In this document: one piece after another, positions 7,754-14,635 of the stretch
How the letters are laid out: the number at the start of each line of letters is the position of its first letter
Numbering within the stretch: position 1 is the stretch's first letter
Source: an uncultured Eubacteriales bacterium
Lineage (GTDB): Bacteria; Bacillota; Clostridia; Lachnospirales; Lachnospiraceae
Direction: 5' to 3'
Length of the DNA: 20,310 bases
Assembly (NCBI GenBank): GCA_900557175.1
Contig: USSL01000007.1
Coordinates: 1-20,310, forward strand
Notes under the pieces: generated by a model
What the model was told of the DNA's origin: nothing
What the model saw: only the letters and a program-made list of their open reading frames with translations
The model's database searches: none
Position numbers and translations under genes: made by a program

Positions 7754-9166
7754 ATGGAGAAAGAAAAAAAGCAGGGTTCTCCCTATGAATTTGAGGGAAG
7801 ACTTCCATTAAGACAGGCAATCCCGCTTGGTCTTCAGCATGTATTGGCAATGTTTGTCGGCAATCTCACACCATTAATTGTTATTTGCGGTGCCTGCGGT
7901 ATCGGTGCAGGTTCTGAATTTGCAGATGTGTATGTCGGACTTTTACAAAATGCAATGCTCATTGCAGGTATTGTGACACTTGTACAGCTTTTTGCAATTG
8001 GCCCGTGCGGGGGTAAGGTGCCGATTATCATGGGTACAAGCTCCGGTTTCATCGGCGTGTTCCAAAGTGTGGCAAATTCTATGGGACAGGGACTTTTAAC
8101 TTATGGTGCAATGATGGTTGCATCAATTATCGGAGGCCTTTTTGAAGGCGTATTGGGCTTTTGCTTAAAGCCGTTAAGACGGTTTTTCCCTGCAGTTGTC
8201 ACAGGTACAGTTGTATTATCTATTGGTCTTTCATTAATCAGTGTCGGCGTACAGTCATTTGCCGGCGGTAATTCAGCGAAAGACTATGGTTCAATAGAAA
8301 ATCTTATGATTGGTCTTGCCGTGCTTATCATTATTGTCGTTTTAAAGCATTTATGCAAAGGAATGGCAAGTTCTTCGGCAATTTTAATCGGTATTATTGT
8401 CGGATATGTGATCTGTGCTGTGATGGGAGCTATTCTTCCGACAACAGGCGTAACGGCAGACGGTGTCGAATATACAAAAGCATGGGTATTAAACTGGGAT
8501 AAGGTTGCTGAGGCAGACTGGTTTGCAGTGCCGAAGCTTTTCCCGATTGGATTGGAAAATTATGTATTTGACTGGCGTGCAGTAGCACCTGTCCTGATTA
8601 TGTTTGTTGTAACCGCTGTAGAGACAGTCGGTGATATTTCAGGTGTTATGGAAGGCGGTATCGGCAGAGAGGCAACAGATAAAGAGCTTTCAGGCGGTAT
8701 TGTCTGTGATGGTCTTGGTTCATCACTTGCAGCCGTATTTGGTGTTCTTCCGAATACATCCTTCAGCCAGAATGTCGGTCTTGTGACGATGACAAAGATT
8801 GTCAACCGTTTTGCGCTGGCATGCGGTGCGATTTTCCTTATTTTATGTGGACTTTTTCCGAAACTTGCGGCAATTATTTCAATTATGCCTCAGAGTGTAC
8901 TCGGCGGTGCGGCTGTTATGATGTTTTCATCTATTGTTGTCAGCGGCATCCAGTTAATCACAAAAGAAGCAATCACACCGAGAAAAATAACAATTGTATC
9001 TGTTGCTTTAGGTCTTGGCTATGGTCTTGGTGCCAACGCAACAGCACTTCAGGGACTTCCGGAGTTCTTACAGTTAATTTTTGGCGGTTCAGGTATTGTG
9101 CCTGCAGCAATTATGGCAATTATTTTAAATATTGTACTTCCTAAAGAAAAGCAGGAAAAAGCATAA
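7754..9166 (+). CDS. NCS2 (NAT) family nucleobase permease, xanthine/purine type
   Basis: A proton- or ion-coupled importer of a purine or uracil base in the cytoplasmic membrane. 470 residues with about 12-14 hydrophobic segments, the usual length. ATG 7754 has GAGGAG eight bases upstream. Key NAT residues are present. Gln28-His29 corresponds to the conserved helix-1 histidine. VETVGDISG has Glu290, equivalent to the essential TM8 glutamate of XanQ. Asp319 lies in CDG. The NAT signature QNVGLVTMTK is at 339-348. Gln-Asn at the start of this signature, rather than the Glu-Asn of UraA-type uracil carriers, suggests xanthine/uric acid-like specificity (PbuX group); this is inference. It is a single-gene unit with its own promoter and terminator, and no purine enzyme gene is adjacent. 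Confidence 0.9.
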   Translation: MEKEKKQGSPYEFEGRLPLRQAIPLGLQHVLAMFVGNLTPLIVICGACGIGAGSEFADVYVGLLQNAMLIAGIVTLVQLFAIGPCGGKVPIIMGTSSGFIGVFQSVANSMGQGLLTYGAMMVASIIGGLFEGVLGFCLKPLRRFFPAVVTGTVVLSIGLSLISVGVQSFAGGNSAKDYGSIENLMIGLAVLIIIVVLKHLCKGMASSSAILIGIIVGYVICAVMGAILPTTGVTADGVEYTKAWVLNWDKVAEADWFAVPKLFPIGLENYVFDWRAVAPVLIMFVVTAVETVGDISGVMEGGIGREATDKELSGGIVCDGLGSSLAAVFGVLPNTSFSQNVGLVTMTKIVNRFALACGAIFLILCGLFPKLAAIISIMPQSVLGGAAVMMFSSIVVSGIQLITKEAITPRKITIVSVALGLGYGLGANATALQGLPEFLQLIFGGSGIVPAAIMAIILNIVLPKEKQEKA

Positions 9167-9185
9167 AGAAACTTGTCGGATAGAG

Positions 9186-9224
9186 GCGTTCGGATTCACG
9201 AAATGTGGATTCGGACGCTTTTTT
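9186..9224 (+). terminator. Intrinsic terminator of the permease gene
   Basis: GCGTTCGGATTCAC (9186-9199) pairs with GTGGATTCGGACGC (9205-9218) over 14 bp including three G-U pairs, loop GAAAT, followed by six T (9219-9224). The T tract also serves as the first part of the next palindrome's 5' arm. Confidence 0.9.
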
Positions 9225-9404
9225 CGTGACATAGGAAATTGCTTCCTATGTCACGAAAAAGCTCCGCGGGGGATGCGACCAGATGCATATGGAATATGAC
9301 TGCCTGCGGCAATCTGCATCTGGCGCGCAAAGCGGAGCAAGTCCCTCAAGGATTGAGGAATTTAGGGAGTTCGAAGTGGACTTGTCCGTTTTGCTCTGCG
9401 CATT
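9220..9404. repeat. Long copy of the intergenic repeat: nested inverted-repeat element
   Basis: The left end is a perfect 18-bp palindrome: TTTTTCGTGACATAGGAA (9220-9237), loop ATTGC, complement 9243-9260. Next come GCTCCGC (9261-9267) with GCGGAGC (9332-9338), enclosing CCAGATGCA (9279-9287) with TGCATCTGG (9315-9323). An alternative fold pairs 9327-9344 with 9378-9394 (17 bp, one bulged G, one G-U), closing a small hairpin CCTCAA/TTGAGG (9344-9358). The region has no credible gene: the 85-residue frame running through it has no SD and no family features. Its left 46 bp recur at 7590-7635. It could be a MITE-like element or a structured RNA; no flanking target duplication is obvious. Confidence 0.7.
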
Positions 9405-9432
9405 TGAAAGATAATATCAGGAAAGGTTCAGG

Positions 9433-9503
9433 TTTACAAAAGCACGCTGCTCATGTTAAACTACCTCTAAAGTGTTTTGAGAGGAAAGTGTTTTAAGAGG
9501 TAG
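9433..9503 (+). promoter_or_regulatory. Candidate promoter and repeat-rich leader of the LytTR regulator gene
   Basis: TTTACA (9433-9438, five of six) is followed after 18 bp by TAAACT (9457-9462) with TG one base before it. Next come two tandem 16-bp direct repeats, AAAGTGTTTTGAGAGG (9469-9484) and AAAGTGTTTTAAGAGG (9485-9500), differing at one base. CTACCTCT (9461-9468) is the exact complement of AGAGGTAG (9496-9503), which contains the SD region of the regulator gene. The rest of the 344-bp gap before the gene is the terminator and the structured repeat described separately. Confidence 0.4.
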
Positions 9504-9510
9504 GCGCGAA

Positions 9511-10122
9511 ATGGTCAGAATAGCGATTGTTGAGGATGAAGATATTTATATTAAACAATTAACAGAATATATGAAACGATATCAGCAGGAATCCGGAGAA
9601 GAAATTAATGTGACGGTGTACCGTGACGGGGATGGTATAATATCAAAATACAAAGCACAGTTTGATATTATTTTGATGGACATTCAGATGAAATTCATGG
9701 ACGGGATGACGGCAGCGGAGGAAATACGAAAGACCGATTCGGAGGTTATCATAATTTTTATCACAAATATGACGCAGTATGCAATCCGGGGCTATGAGGT
9801 CGATGCGCTTGACTATGTGCTGAAGCCGGTCTCCTATTTTGCATTTAGTCAGAGAATTTCGCGGGCAATCAGAAAAATGCATCGCAAGAGAGGAAAAGTG
9901 ATTGTTGTTCCGGTGAAAGGCGGTGTTTTGCGTCTGGATGTGGAAGATATTTATTATGTGGAAAGTCAGGGACACAATATGCTCTATCACACAAGCAGCG
10001 GCACGCATTTAAGCAGCGGTACAATGAAAGCTGTTGAGGCAGGTGAGATGCTTTCGCTGAGCCACGGGCGGACAAATGATTTTATGCAGGATCTTGTAAA
10101 GTATTGGGGGGACACAAAATGA
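9511..10122 (+). CDS. LytTR-family response regulator with an internally shortened DNA-binding domain
   Basis: 203 residues; AgrA-like regulators are usually about 235-245. The receiver (1-120) is complete: acidic pair Glu8-Asp9, phosphoacceptor Asp57 in ILMDIQM, Thr85 in FITN and Lys105 in LKPVS. The LytTR domain starts normally at about 128 (PVKGGVLRLDVEDIYYVES, then HNMLYHTSSG), but after TMKAVE (171-176) it jumps to GEMLSLSHGRTNDFMQDLVKYWG, which resembles the last strand and helix of the domain. The middle with the RxNxxYLVN-type segment and the preceding helix, about 30-35 residues, is absent. The reading frame is kept, consistent with an in-frame deletion near 10036-10045. DNA binding is therefore doubtful. 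Its TGA overlaps the next gene's ATG (ATGA). RBS is AAGAGGTAGG about ten bases from ATG 9511. Confidence 0.85.
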   Translation: MVRIAIVEDEDIYIKQLTEYMKRYQQESGEEINVTVYRDGDGIISKYKAQFDIILMDIQMKFMDGMTAAEEIRKTDSEVIIIFITNMTQYAIRGYEVDALDYVLKPVSYFAFSQRISRAIRKMHRKRGKVIVVPVKGGVLRLDVEDIYYVESQGHNMLYHTSSGTHLSSGTMKAVEAGEMLSLSHGRTNDFMQDLVKYWGDTK

Positions 10123-10508
10123 CAGAGATTTCCGATATTTTACCGGACATACCGAGAACATTGACGGCAGTGGCAGAATGGATGGCGTGTATGCAGTGTA
10201 TTTCGGAGCTGAAGCGCCGTATTAAAGGGATACGCTTTGCCGCAGTATCGGCAGGAATGTTTCTTGTGCAGAGTGTGTTTTTGAATCTGACCGGAGGATT
10301 GAATAATTTTTGGTGGATTGTCTGTATGGCGGCGGCAATTATGATGATGTACTTGTTTATTTACGGATGCTGCCGCGTCAATAAGCGGGCAGCGGGATAT
10401 TATTGTGTGCGCGCTTTTGTCGCCGCAGAGTTTTCAGCTTCCTTTGGATGGCAGATTGTTCTGTTTTTTGGTGCAGAAAAAAATAAGTTTTCCGGGTTTT
10501 TCCTATGA
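10119..10508 (+). CDS. N-terminal membrane part of a frameshifted GHKL sensor kinase
   Basis: 129 residues from ATG 10119, which overlaps the regulator's stop (ATGA) and has GGGGGGA seven bases upstream. Three hydrophobic segments lie at about 37-57, 65-84 and 96-117; the C-terminus runs straight into what should be the next helix and stops at TGA 10506-10508. On its own it is only the start of an AgrC-like sensor. Together with the following frame (308 residues) it makes about 437, the usual size of a seven-helix GHKL kinase, and the join falls at a missing base (a -1 change of frame) between about 10485 and 10505. It is either half of a pseudogene or, given the ATGA overlap, the first of two coupled polypeptides. 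Confidence 0.7.
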   Translation: MTEISDILPDIPRTLTAVAEWMACMQCISELKRRIKGIRFAAVSAGMFLVQSVFLNLTGGLNNFWWIVCMAAAIMMMYLFIYGCCRVNKRAAGYYCVRAFVAAEFSASFGWQIVLFFGAEKNKFSGFFL

Positions 10509-11431
10509 TTTTGATTTTGGCGGCAGTCTATATAATTATGTGGGCTATTTATAAACCATATACGCTGAAAGAAAAAGACGACATTAGTAAAAAAGAGCTT
10601 GGCTCATATATTATTATCGGTGCTGCTGTATTTTTGGTAAGTAATCTTGGGTTTGTAACGGCTCATACGCCATTTAGCGGAAGCTATACAGGGGAGGTTT
10701 TCAGAATAAGAACGCTGGTTGATTTGGGAGGCATGGCAATTTTATATGCCTATCATGTACAGCGGATGGAGCTGCGCAGCAGGTATGAGCTGGAAATTAT
10801 GCAGAAGATGCTCCATACACAATATCAGCAATATCAGCAGTCGCAGGAGCTTGTAGATTTGATTAACTATAAATATCATGATTTAAAGCATCATATTTTA
10901 GTGCTCCGGCAGGAGGCTGATACGGATAAGCAAAAAGATTATTTAGAGCAGATGGCTGACGAGATAAAAAATTATGAGGCACAAAATAAAACCGGCAATG
11001 AGGTGCTTGATACGATGCTGACGGCAAAAAGTCTGCGATGCAGTAAGGAAAAAATTTCTATGACCTGTGTTGTTGACGGCATGGTCTTCGATTTTATGGA
11101 TGCTATGGATATATGCTCTATTTTCGGCAATGCCCTTGACAATGCAATTGAATATGAGATGAAGGTGCCGGATATTGAAAAAAGACTGATCCATGTGACG
11201 GCCTGTGCACAAAAACAGTTTTTAATGATACGGTTTGAAAATTATTGTGAGGAAGAAGTTGTTTTTGATAAAAAGATGCCGGTGACAACGAAGGCGGACT
11301 GGCAGTTTCACGGTTTCGGGCTTAAAAGTTTACGGTATACTGTAAAAAAATATGGCGGTGAGACGGACATCAGTCTTTCTGATAATTGGTTCAGTGTGCG
11401 TATACTGATTCCTTTGAAAAATAAAATTTAA
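10505..11431 (+). CDS. C-terminal part of the GHKL sensor histidine kinase (HPK10/AgrC-like)
   Basis: 308 residues. It starts at ATG 10505 inside the stop of the preceding frame, with no SD of its own. Hydrophobic segments at about 1-17, 33-53 and 70-86 complete the sensor membrane domain. A coiled linker (88-118) leads to the phosphoacceptor motif YKYHDLKHH with His125. The GHKL ATPase domain follows, with the N box FGNALDNAIE at 207-216 and a glycine box FHGFGLKSLRYTVKKYGG around 268-285. The catalytic part looks intact. Signals sensed by this family include peptides and sugars; nothing here tells which. The partner is the adjacent LytTR regulator. A weak hairpin follows the stop (11438-11461). 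Confidence 0.8.
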   Translation: MILILAAVYIIMWAIYKPYTLKEKDDISKKELGSYIIIGAAVFLVSNLGFVTAHTPFSGSYTGEVFRIRTLVDLGGMAILYAYHVQRMELRSRYELEIMQKMLHTQYQQYQQSQELVDLINYKYHDLKHHILVLRQEADTDKQKDYLEQMADEIKNYEAQNKTGNEVLDTMLTAKSLRCSKEKISMTCVVDGMVFDFMDAMDICSIFGNALDNAIEYEMKVPDIEKRLIHVTACAQKQFLMIRFENYCEEEVVFDKKMPVTTKADWQFHGFGLKSLRYTVKKYGGETDISLSDNWFSVRILIPLKNKI

Positions 11432-11437
11432 AGCGGG

Positions 11438-11465
11438 GAGTTCCTCAGTAACGAGGGACTCTTTG
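11438..11465 (+). terminator. Possible weak terminator after the sensor kinase
   Basis: GAGTTCCTC (11438-11446) pairs with GAGGGACTC (11453-11461), nine bp with one G-U, 6-nt loop, followed only by TTTGTG. The short T tract suggests partial termination, so some read-through into the GH3 genes is possible. Confidence 0.45.
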
Positions 11466-11539
11466 TGCGTTATATACAAATTACGATAATAAAATTTGTG
11501 CATTTTATATAATCAAAATGCCAATTGTGCAAAAAAACG

Positions 11540-11585
11540 ACAGTTTATGTAAAAAGAAAATATGCGTGTAAAGCTGTGGTAAAAT
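11540..11585 (+). promoter_or_regulatory. Candidate LytTR-controlled promoter of the GH3 operon
   Basis: ACAGTTTAT (11540-11548) fits at all nine positions the AgrA/LytTR half-site consensus as I know it. A much weaker GCGTG-containing second half-site lies about 21-22 bases on (11561-11571). An extended -10 TGGTAAAAT (11577-11585) follows, and there is no -35 at 16-18 bp, as expected for an activator-dependent promoter. Upstream are inverted repeats ACAAATT/AATTTGT (11476-11499) and GCATTTT/AAAATGC (11500-11521). A leader hairpin AAAGCC/GGCTTT (11601-11624) lies just before the SD. Confidence 0.4.
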
Positions 11586-11637
11586 AACAATATCAAAATA
11601 AAAGCCTTTTGTGGCAGAGGCTTTCAAGGAGGAAATT

Positions 11638-14616
11638 ATGAAAAAGAGAATGTCAAAGAAAAAATCAATTCCTTCATTGGTATTGATTGGTGTTTTAGTG
11701 ACAGGGTTAGGCGTCGGCAATTATTTTGCAATGAAGTATAAGCCGATTATTACAACTTACATGGGACACAAAAGTTATGAAGTTAAAGAAAATGGCAATG
11801 GCACAGAAGATACGGAGTATTTTAAAACATCGTTTTCCAGTGAGGAGGAACGTTTGCTGGCAGATGCGGCAGCAGGACGTATGACTGCGGCCGAGGGGTT
11901 TGTTCTTCTCAAAAACGAGGGAAATGCACTTCCGATGGACGGAAATAAGGTGACACTTTTTGGCGTCAATTCTGCTGAAATTCTTTATGGCGGCGGCGGT
12001 TCAGGTGCTGTTGATACAGAAACAGTGCCGACATTAAAAGCAGCTTTAGAGGAAACTGGCTTTGAAGTGAATCCGGCAATGTGGGATTTTTATACGACAG
12101 GCGCGGCAGCTGATATCCGAATGGATGTCGCTGATATTGCAGGTACAGGACGTTATGTGATTCATGAGGCTGCACCTGAAATGTTTACAAAGACAGAGAC
12201 AGACAGTTTTGAAAAATATAATGATGCGGCAATCGTTACAATCGCACGTTCAGGCAGTGAAAGCTCGGACGTTCCGACAGTATATGATGAGAGCTATGCA
12301 GAACCGTTAGACATTGAAGGCTTTATGGGCTCTGTACATTCAGATCCTGTAGATTCACCGGAAGATATCGGACGCCATTATTTGGAACTGACAGCGACAG
12401 AGGAAAAATTACTGTCATATGTCGGAGAAAAATTTGACAAAGTCATTGTTCTTGTAAATTCAGGAAATGCGATGGAGCTGTCCTTCCTTGAGCAGGAAGA
12501 ATATGGCATTGATGCCTGCCTTTGGATTGGAAATCCGGGACAGGACGGACTTTATGCAGTTGGCGATATATTAAACGGTACAGTGAATCCGTCGGGAAGA
12601 ACGGTCGATACATATGCTTATAATCCGCTTGGCGCACCGGCAGTGGCAAACTTCGGAAATCTTCAGATGGAAAATGCGGACGGCGCAATCCATACAGCCT
12701 ATGCTGTTTATCAGGAAGGTATTTATGTCGGCTACAAATACTATGAAACACGTTATGAAGATACTGTTTTAAATCAGGGAAATGCTTCGGCAAACGTCGG
12801 TGTGACAGCCGATGGGGCAGATACATGGAATTATGCCGATGAAGTTCAGTTTCCGTTCGGTTATGGTTTAAGCTATACGACATTTGAGCAAGAGCTTGTC
12901 GGCAGCGATTACAAAGACGGTCAGTTTACATTTGATGTTAAGGTGACAAATACAGGCGATAAGGCAGGCAAGGAGGTTGTGCAGCTTTATCTTCAGAGTC
13001 CGTACACAGAATATGATAAAACAAACGGTGTAGAAAAAGCATCTGTTGCATTGTGCGGCTTTGCCAAAACAGAGACTTTAGAGGCAGGTGCATCAGAGAC
13101 TGTAAAAATTACAGTTTCAGAGGAAGAATTAAAAGCTTATGATGCTTCCGCAAATAACGGCGAAGGCACATATATTTTAGAAAAGGGTACTTATTATTTT
13201 ACAGCTGCAAAGGATGCACATCAGGCGGTTAATAACATTCTTGCAGCAAAAGGCGCCAAAAATACAGACAGCAAGGGCGATGCGGCAATGGTTAAGGATT
13301 TTGAAGTTGCAGAAAGCAATGATTATGCCGTATCCTCAAAAACAGGCAATCCGATTAAGAATCAGTTTGCCGATGCAGATATGAAAACATACGATGACAG
13401 CTTTGTATATCTGACAAGAAACGACTGGGAAAATATATTCCCTGAAACATATAAACTGACAGCGACTCCGGAAATGGTTGAGGCGCTGGCGATTCCTGAG
13501 GGAACGGATAATTCTGATGCACAGATGCCGGTGACAGGCGCCGATAATGGTTTATCGCTTGCAATGATGCGCGGTCTTGATGCAGATGATCCGGCATGGG
13601 ACGATTTACTTAATCAGATGACGCCGGAGGAAATGTATAATCTTGTGCGTGTCGGTGGTTATCAGACGCAGGCTGTAAACTCTGTCAGCGCACCGTCAAC
13701 AATATGTGTCGACGGCCCGGCTTTTGTCGGAAATGCGGGAACGACAGGCGTGACACGTCCGGAAAAAACATACGCGTGGTGTTCAGAGGTTGTTATTTCC
13801 TCAACATGGAATGAAGAAATGGCTGCTAATATGGGACGCCTTATCGGTGAGGATTGTCTTGCACAGGGCGACTTAAATTTTGCCGGCTGGTATGCACCTG
13901 CAATGAATATTCACAGAACAGCATTTTCAGGCCGTAACTTTGAATACTATTCAGAGGATGGTTATTTATCGGGACAGTTCGGAAAAGCGACAGTGAATGG
14001 CGCTCGTGAAAAAGGTGTTATTACATTTGTAAAGCATTTTGCATTAAACGATCAGGAAACGAACCGTTCAGGTATGAGTACATTTGCAAATGAGCAGTCA
14101 ATCCGCGAGATTTATTTAAAGGCATTTGAGCCGGGAATTACAGATGAAAATGGTACACTTGGTATAATGGCCAGCATGAACCGTATCGGCTTTAAATGGT
14201 CGGGAAACCATGCCGGACTGATGACAAATGTCGTGCGTGACGAGTGGGGCTATGACGGTATTATTATTACAGATCAGGCGTCGTTCCCTGAGGCTTTCCC
14301 GGCGCTCGCAATCCGCGGCGGTCTTGAAGGCGGTACAGATTTATACTTAAATTCAGGTGCAGATAACTGGCCGATTGACGGCTACAAGGATAATCCTACA
14401 GTCATGACACAGCTTCGCACAGCCTCAAAACACATTTTGTATGCTGTTGCCAATAGTTTTGCGATGAATGGTATTTCATCCACATCGAATGTTGTTACAG
14501 TCATGCCGCTGTGGCAGAAATGGCTTGTTGCCGCAGATATTATTCTCGGTGTTTTAGCAGTTGCAGGCGTCATTGTCATTGTGCGCAAAACACAGTGGAA
14601 AAAAACAAAACAGTAA
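11638..14616 (+). CDS. Membrane-tethered, circularly permuted GH3 glycoside hydrolase
   Basis: 992 residues from ATG 11638 (AAGGAGG five bases upstream). A basic N-terminus and a helix at 11-32 point to export with an uncleaved anchor. A second helix at about 962-983 ends in a basic tail, so the large middle part should lie outside the cell, held at both ends. The domain order is reversed: first the GH3 C-terminal alpha/beta domain (about 84-370, with GFVLLKNEGNALP, ARSGSESSD, GNPGQDG and NPSGRTVDT), then an Fn3-like domain (PFGYGLSYTTF at 406-416; 430-525), then the (beta/alpha)8-type domain (about 655-945). Catalytic candidates are Asp879 in GIIITDQ as nucleophile, Lys799-His800, and Glu208 as acid/base. 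Such inversion is known in Ruminococcus albus and Butyrivibrio beta-glucosidases. The usual Trp after the nucleophile is Gln. The sugar substrate is unknown. Confidence 0.9.
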   Translation: MKKRMSKKKSIPSLVLIGVLVTGLGVGNYFAMKYKPIITTYMGHKSYEVKENGNGTEDTEYFKTSFSSEEERLLADAAAGRMTAAEGFVLLKNEGNALPMDGNKVTLFGVNSAEILYGGGGSGAVDTETVPTLKAALEETGFEVNPAMWDFYTTGAAADIRMDVADIAGTGRYVIHEAAPEMFTKTETDSFEKYNDAAIVTIARSGSESSDVPTVYDESYAEPLDIEGFMGSVHSDPVDSPEDIGRHYLELTATEEKLLSYVGEKFDKVIVLVNSGNAMELSFLEQEEYGIDACLWIGNPGQDGLYAVGDILNGTVNPSGRTVDTYAYNPLGAPAVANFGNLQMENADGAIHTAYAVYQEGIYVGYKYYETRYEDTVLNQGNASANVGVTADGADTWNYADEVQFPFGYGLSYTTFEQELVGSDYKDGQFTFDVKVTNTGDKAGKEVVQLYLQSPYTEYDKTNGVEKASVALCGFAKTETLEAGASETVKITVSEEELKAYDASANNGEGTYILEKGTYYFTAAKDAHQAVNNILAAKGAKNTDSKGDAAMVKDFEVAESNDYAVSSKTGNPIKNQFADADMKTYDDSFVYLTRNDWENIFPETYKLTATPEMVEALAIPEGTDNSDAQMPVTGADNGLSLAMMRGLDADDPAWDDLLNQMTPEEMYNLVRVGGYQTQAVNSVSAPSTICVDGPAFVGNAGTTGVTRPEKTYAWCSEVVISSTWNEEMAANMGRLIGEDCLAQGDLNFAGWYAPAMNIHRTAFSGRNFEYYSEDGYLSGQFGKATVNGAREKGVITFVKHFALNDQETNRSGMSTFANEQSIREIYLKAFEPGITDENGTLGIMASMNRIGFKWSGNHAGLMTNVVRDEWGYDGIIITDQASFPEAFPALAIRGGLEGGTDLYLNSGADNWPIDGYKDNPTVMTQLRTASKHILYAVANSFAMNGISSTSNVVTVMPLWQKWLVAADIILGVLAVAGVIVIVRKTQWKKTKQ

Positions 14617-14635
14617 TGATTCAAAGAGGTGAGTG

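Noticed and set aside
9239..9496. 85-codon open frame on the plus strand after the permease
   Set aside because: It starts inside the palindrome loop, has no SD, runs through the structured repeat and shows no domain; it is a by-product of the repeat.
10476..10486. Programmed -1 frameshift at the run of seven A in the kinase gene
   Set aside because: A -1 slip here would meet TAA at 10484-10486 at once, so it cannot join the two kinase frames. Any productive shift must occur after 10486.
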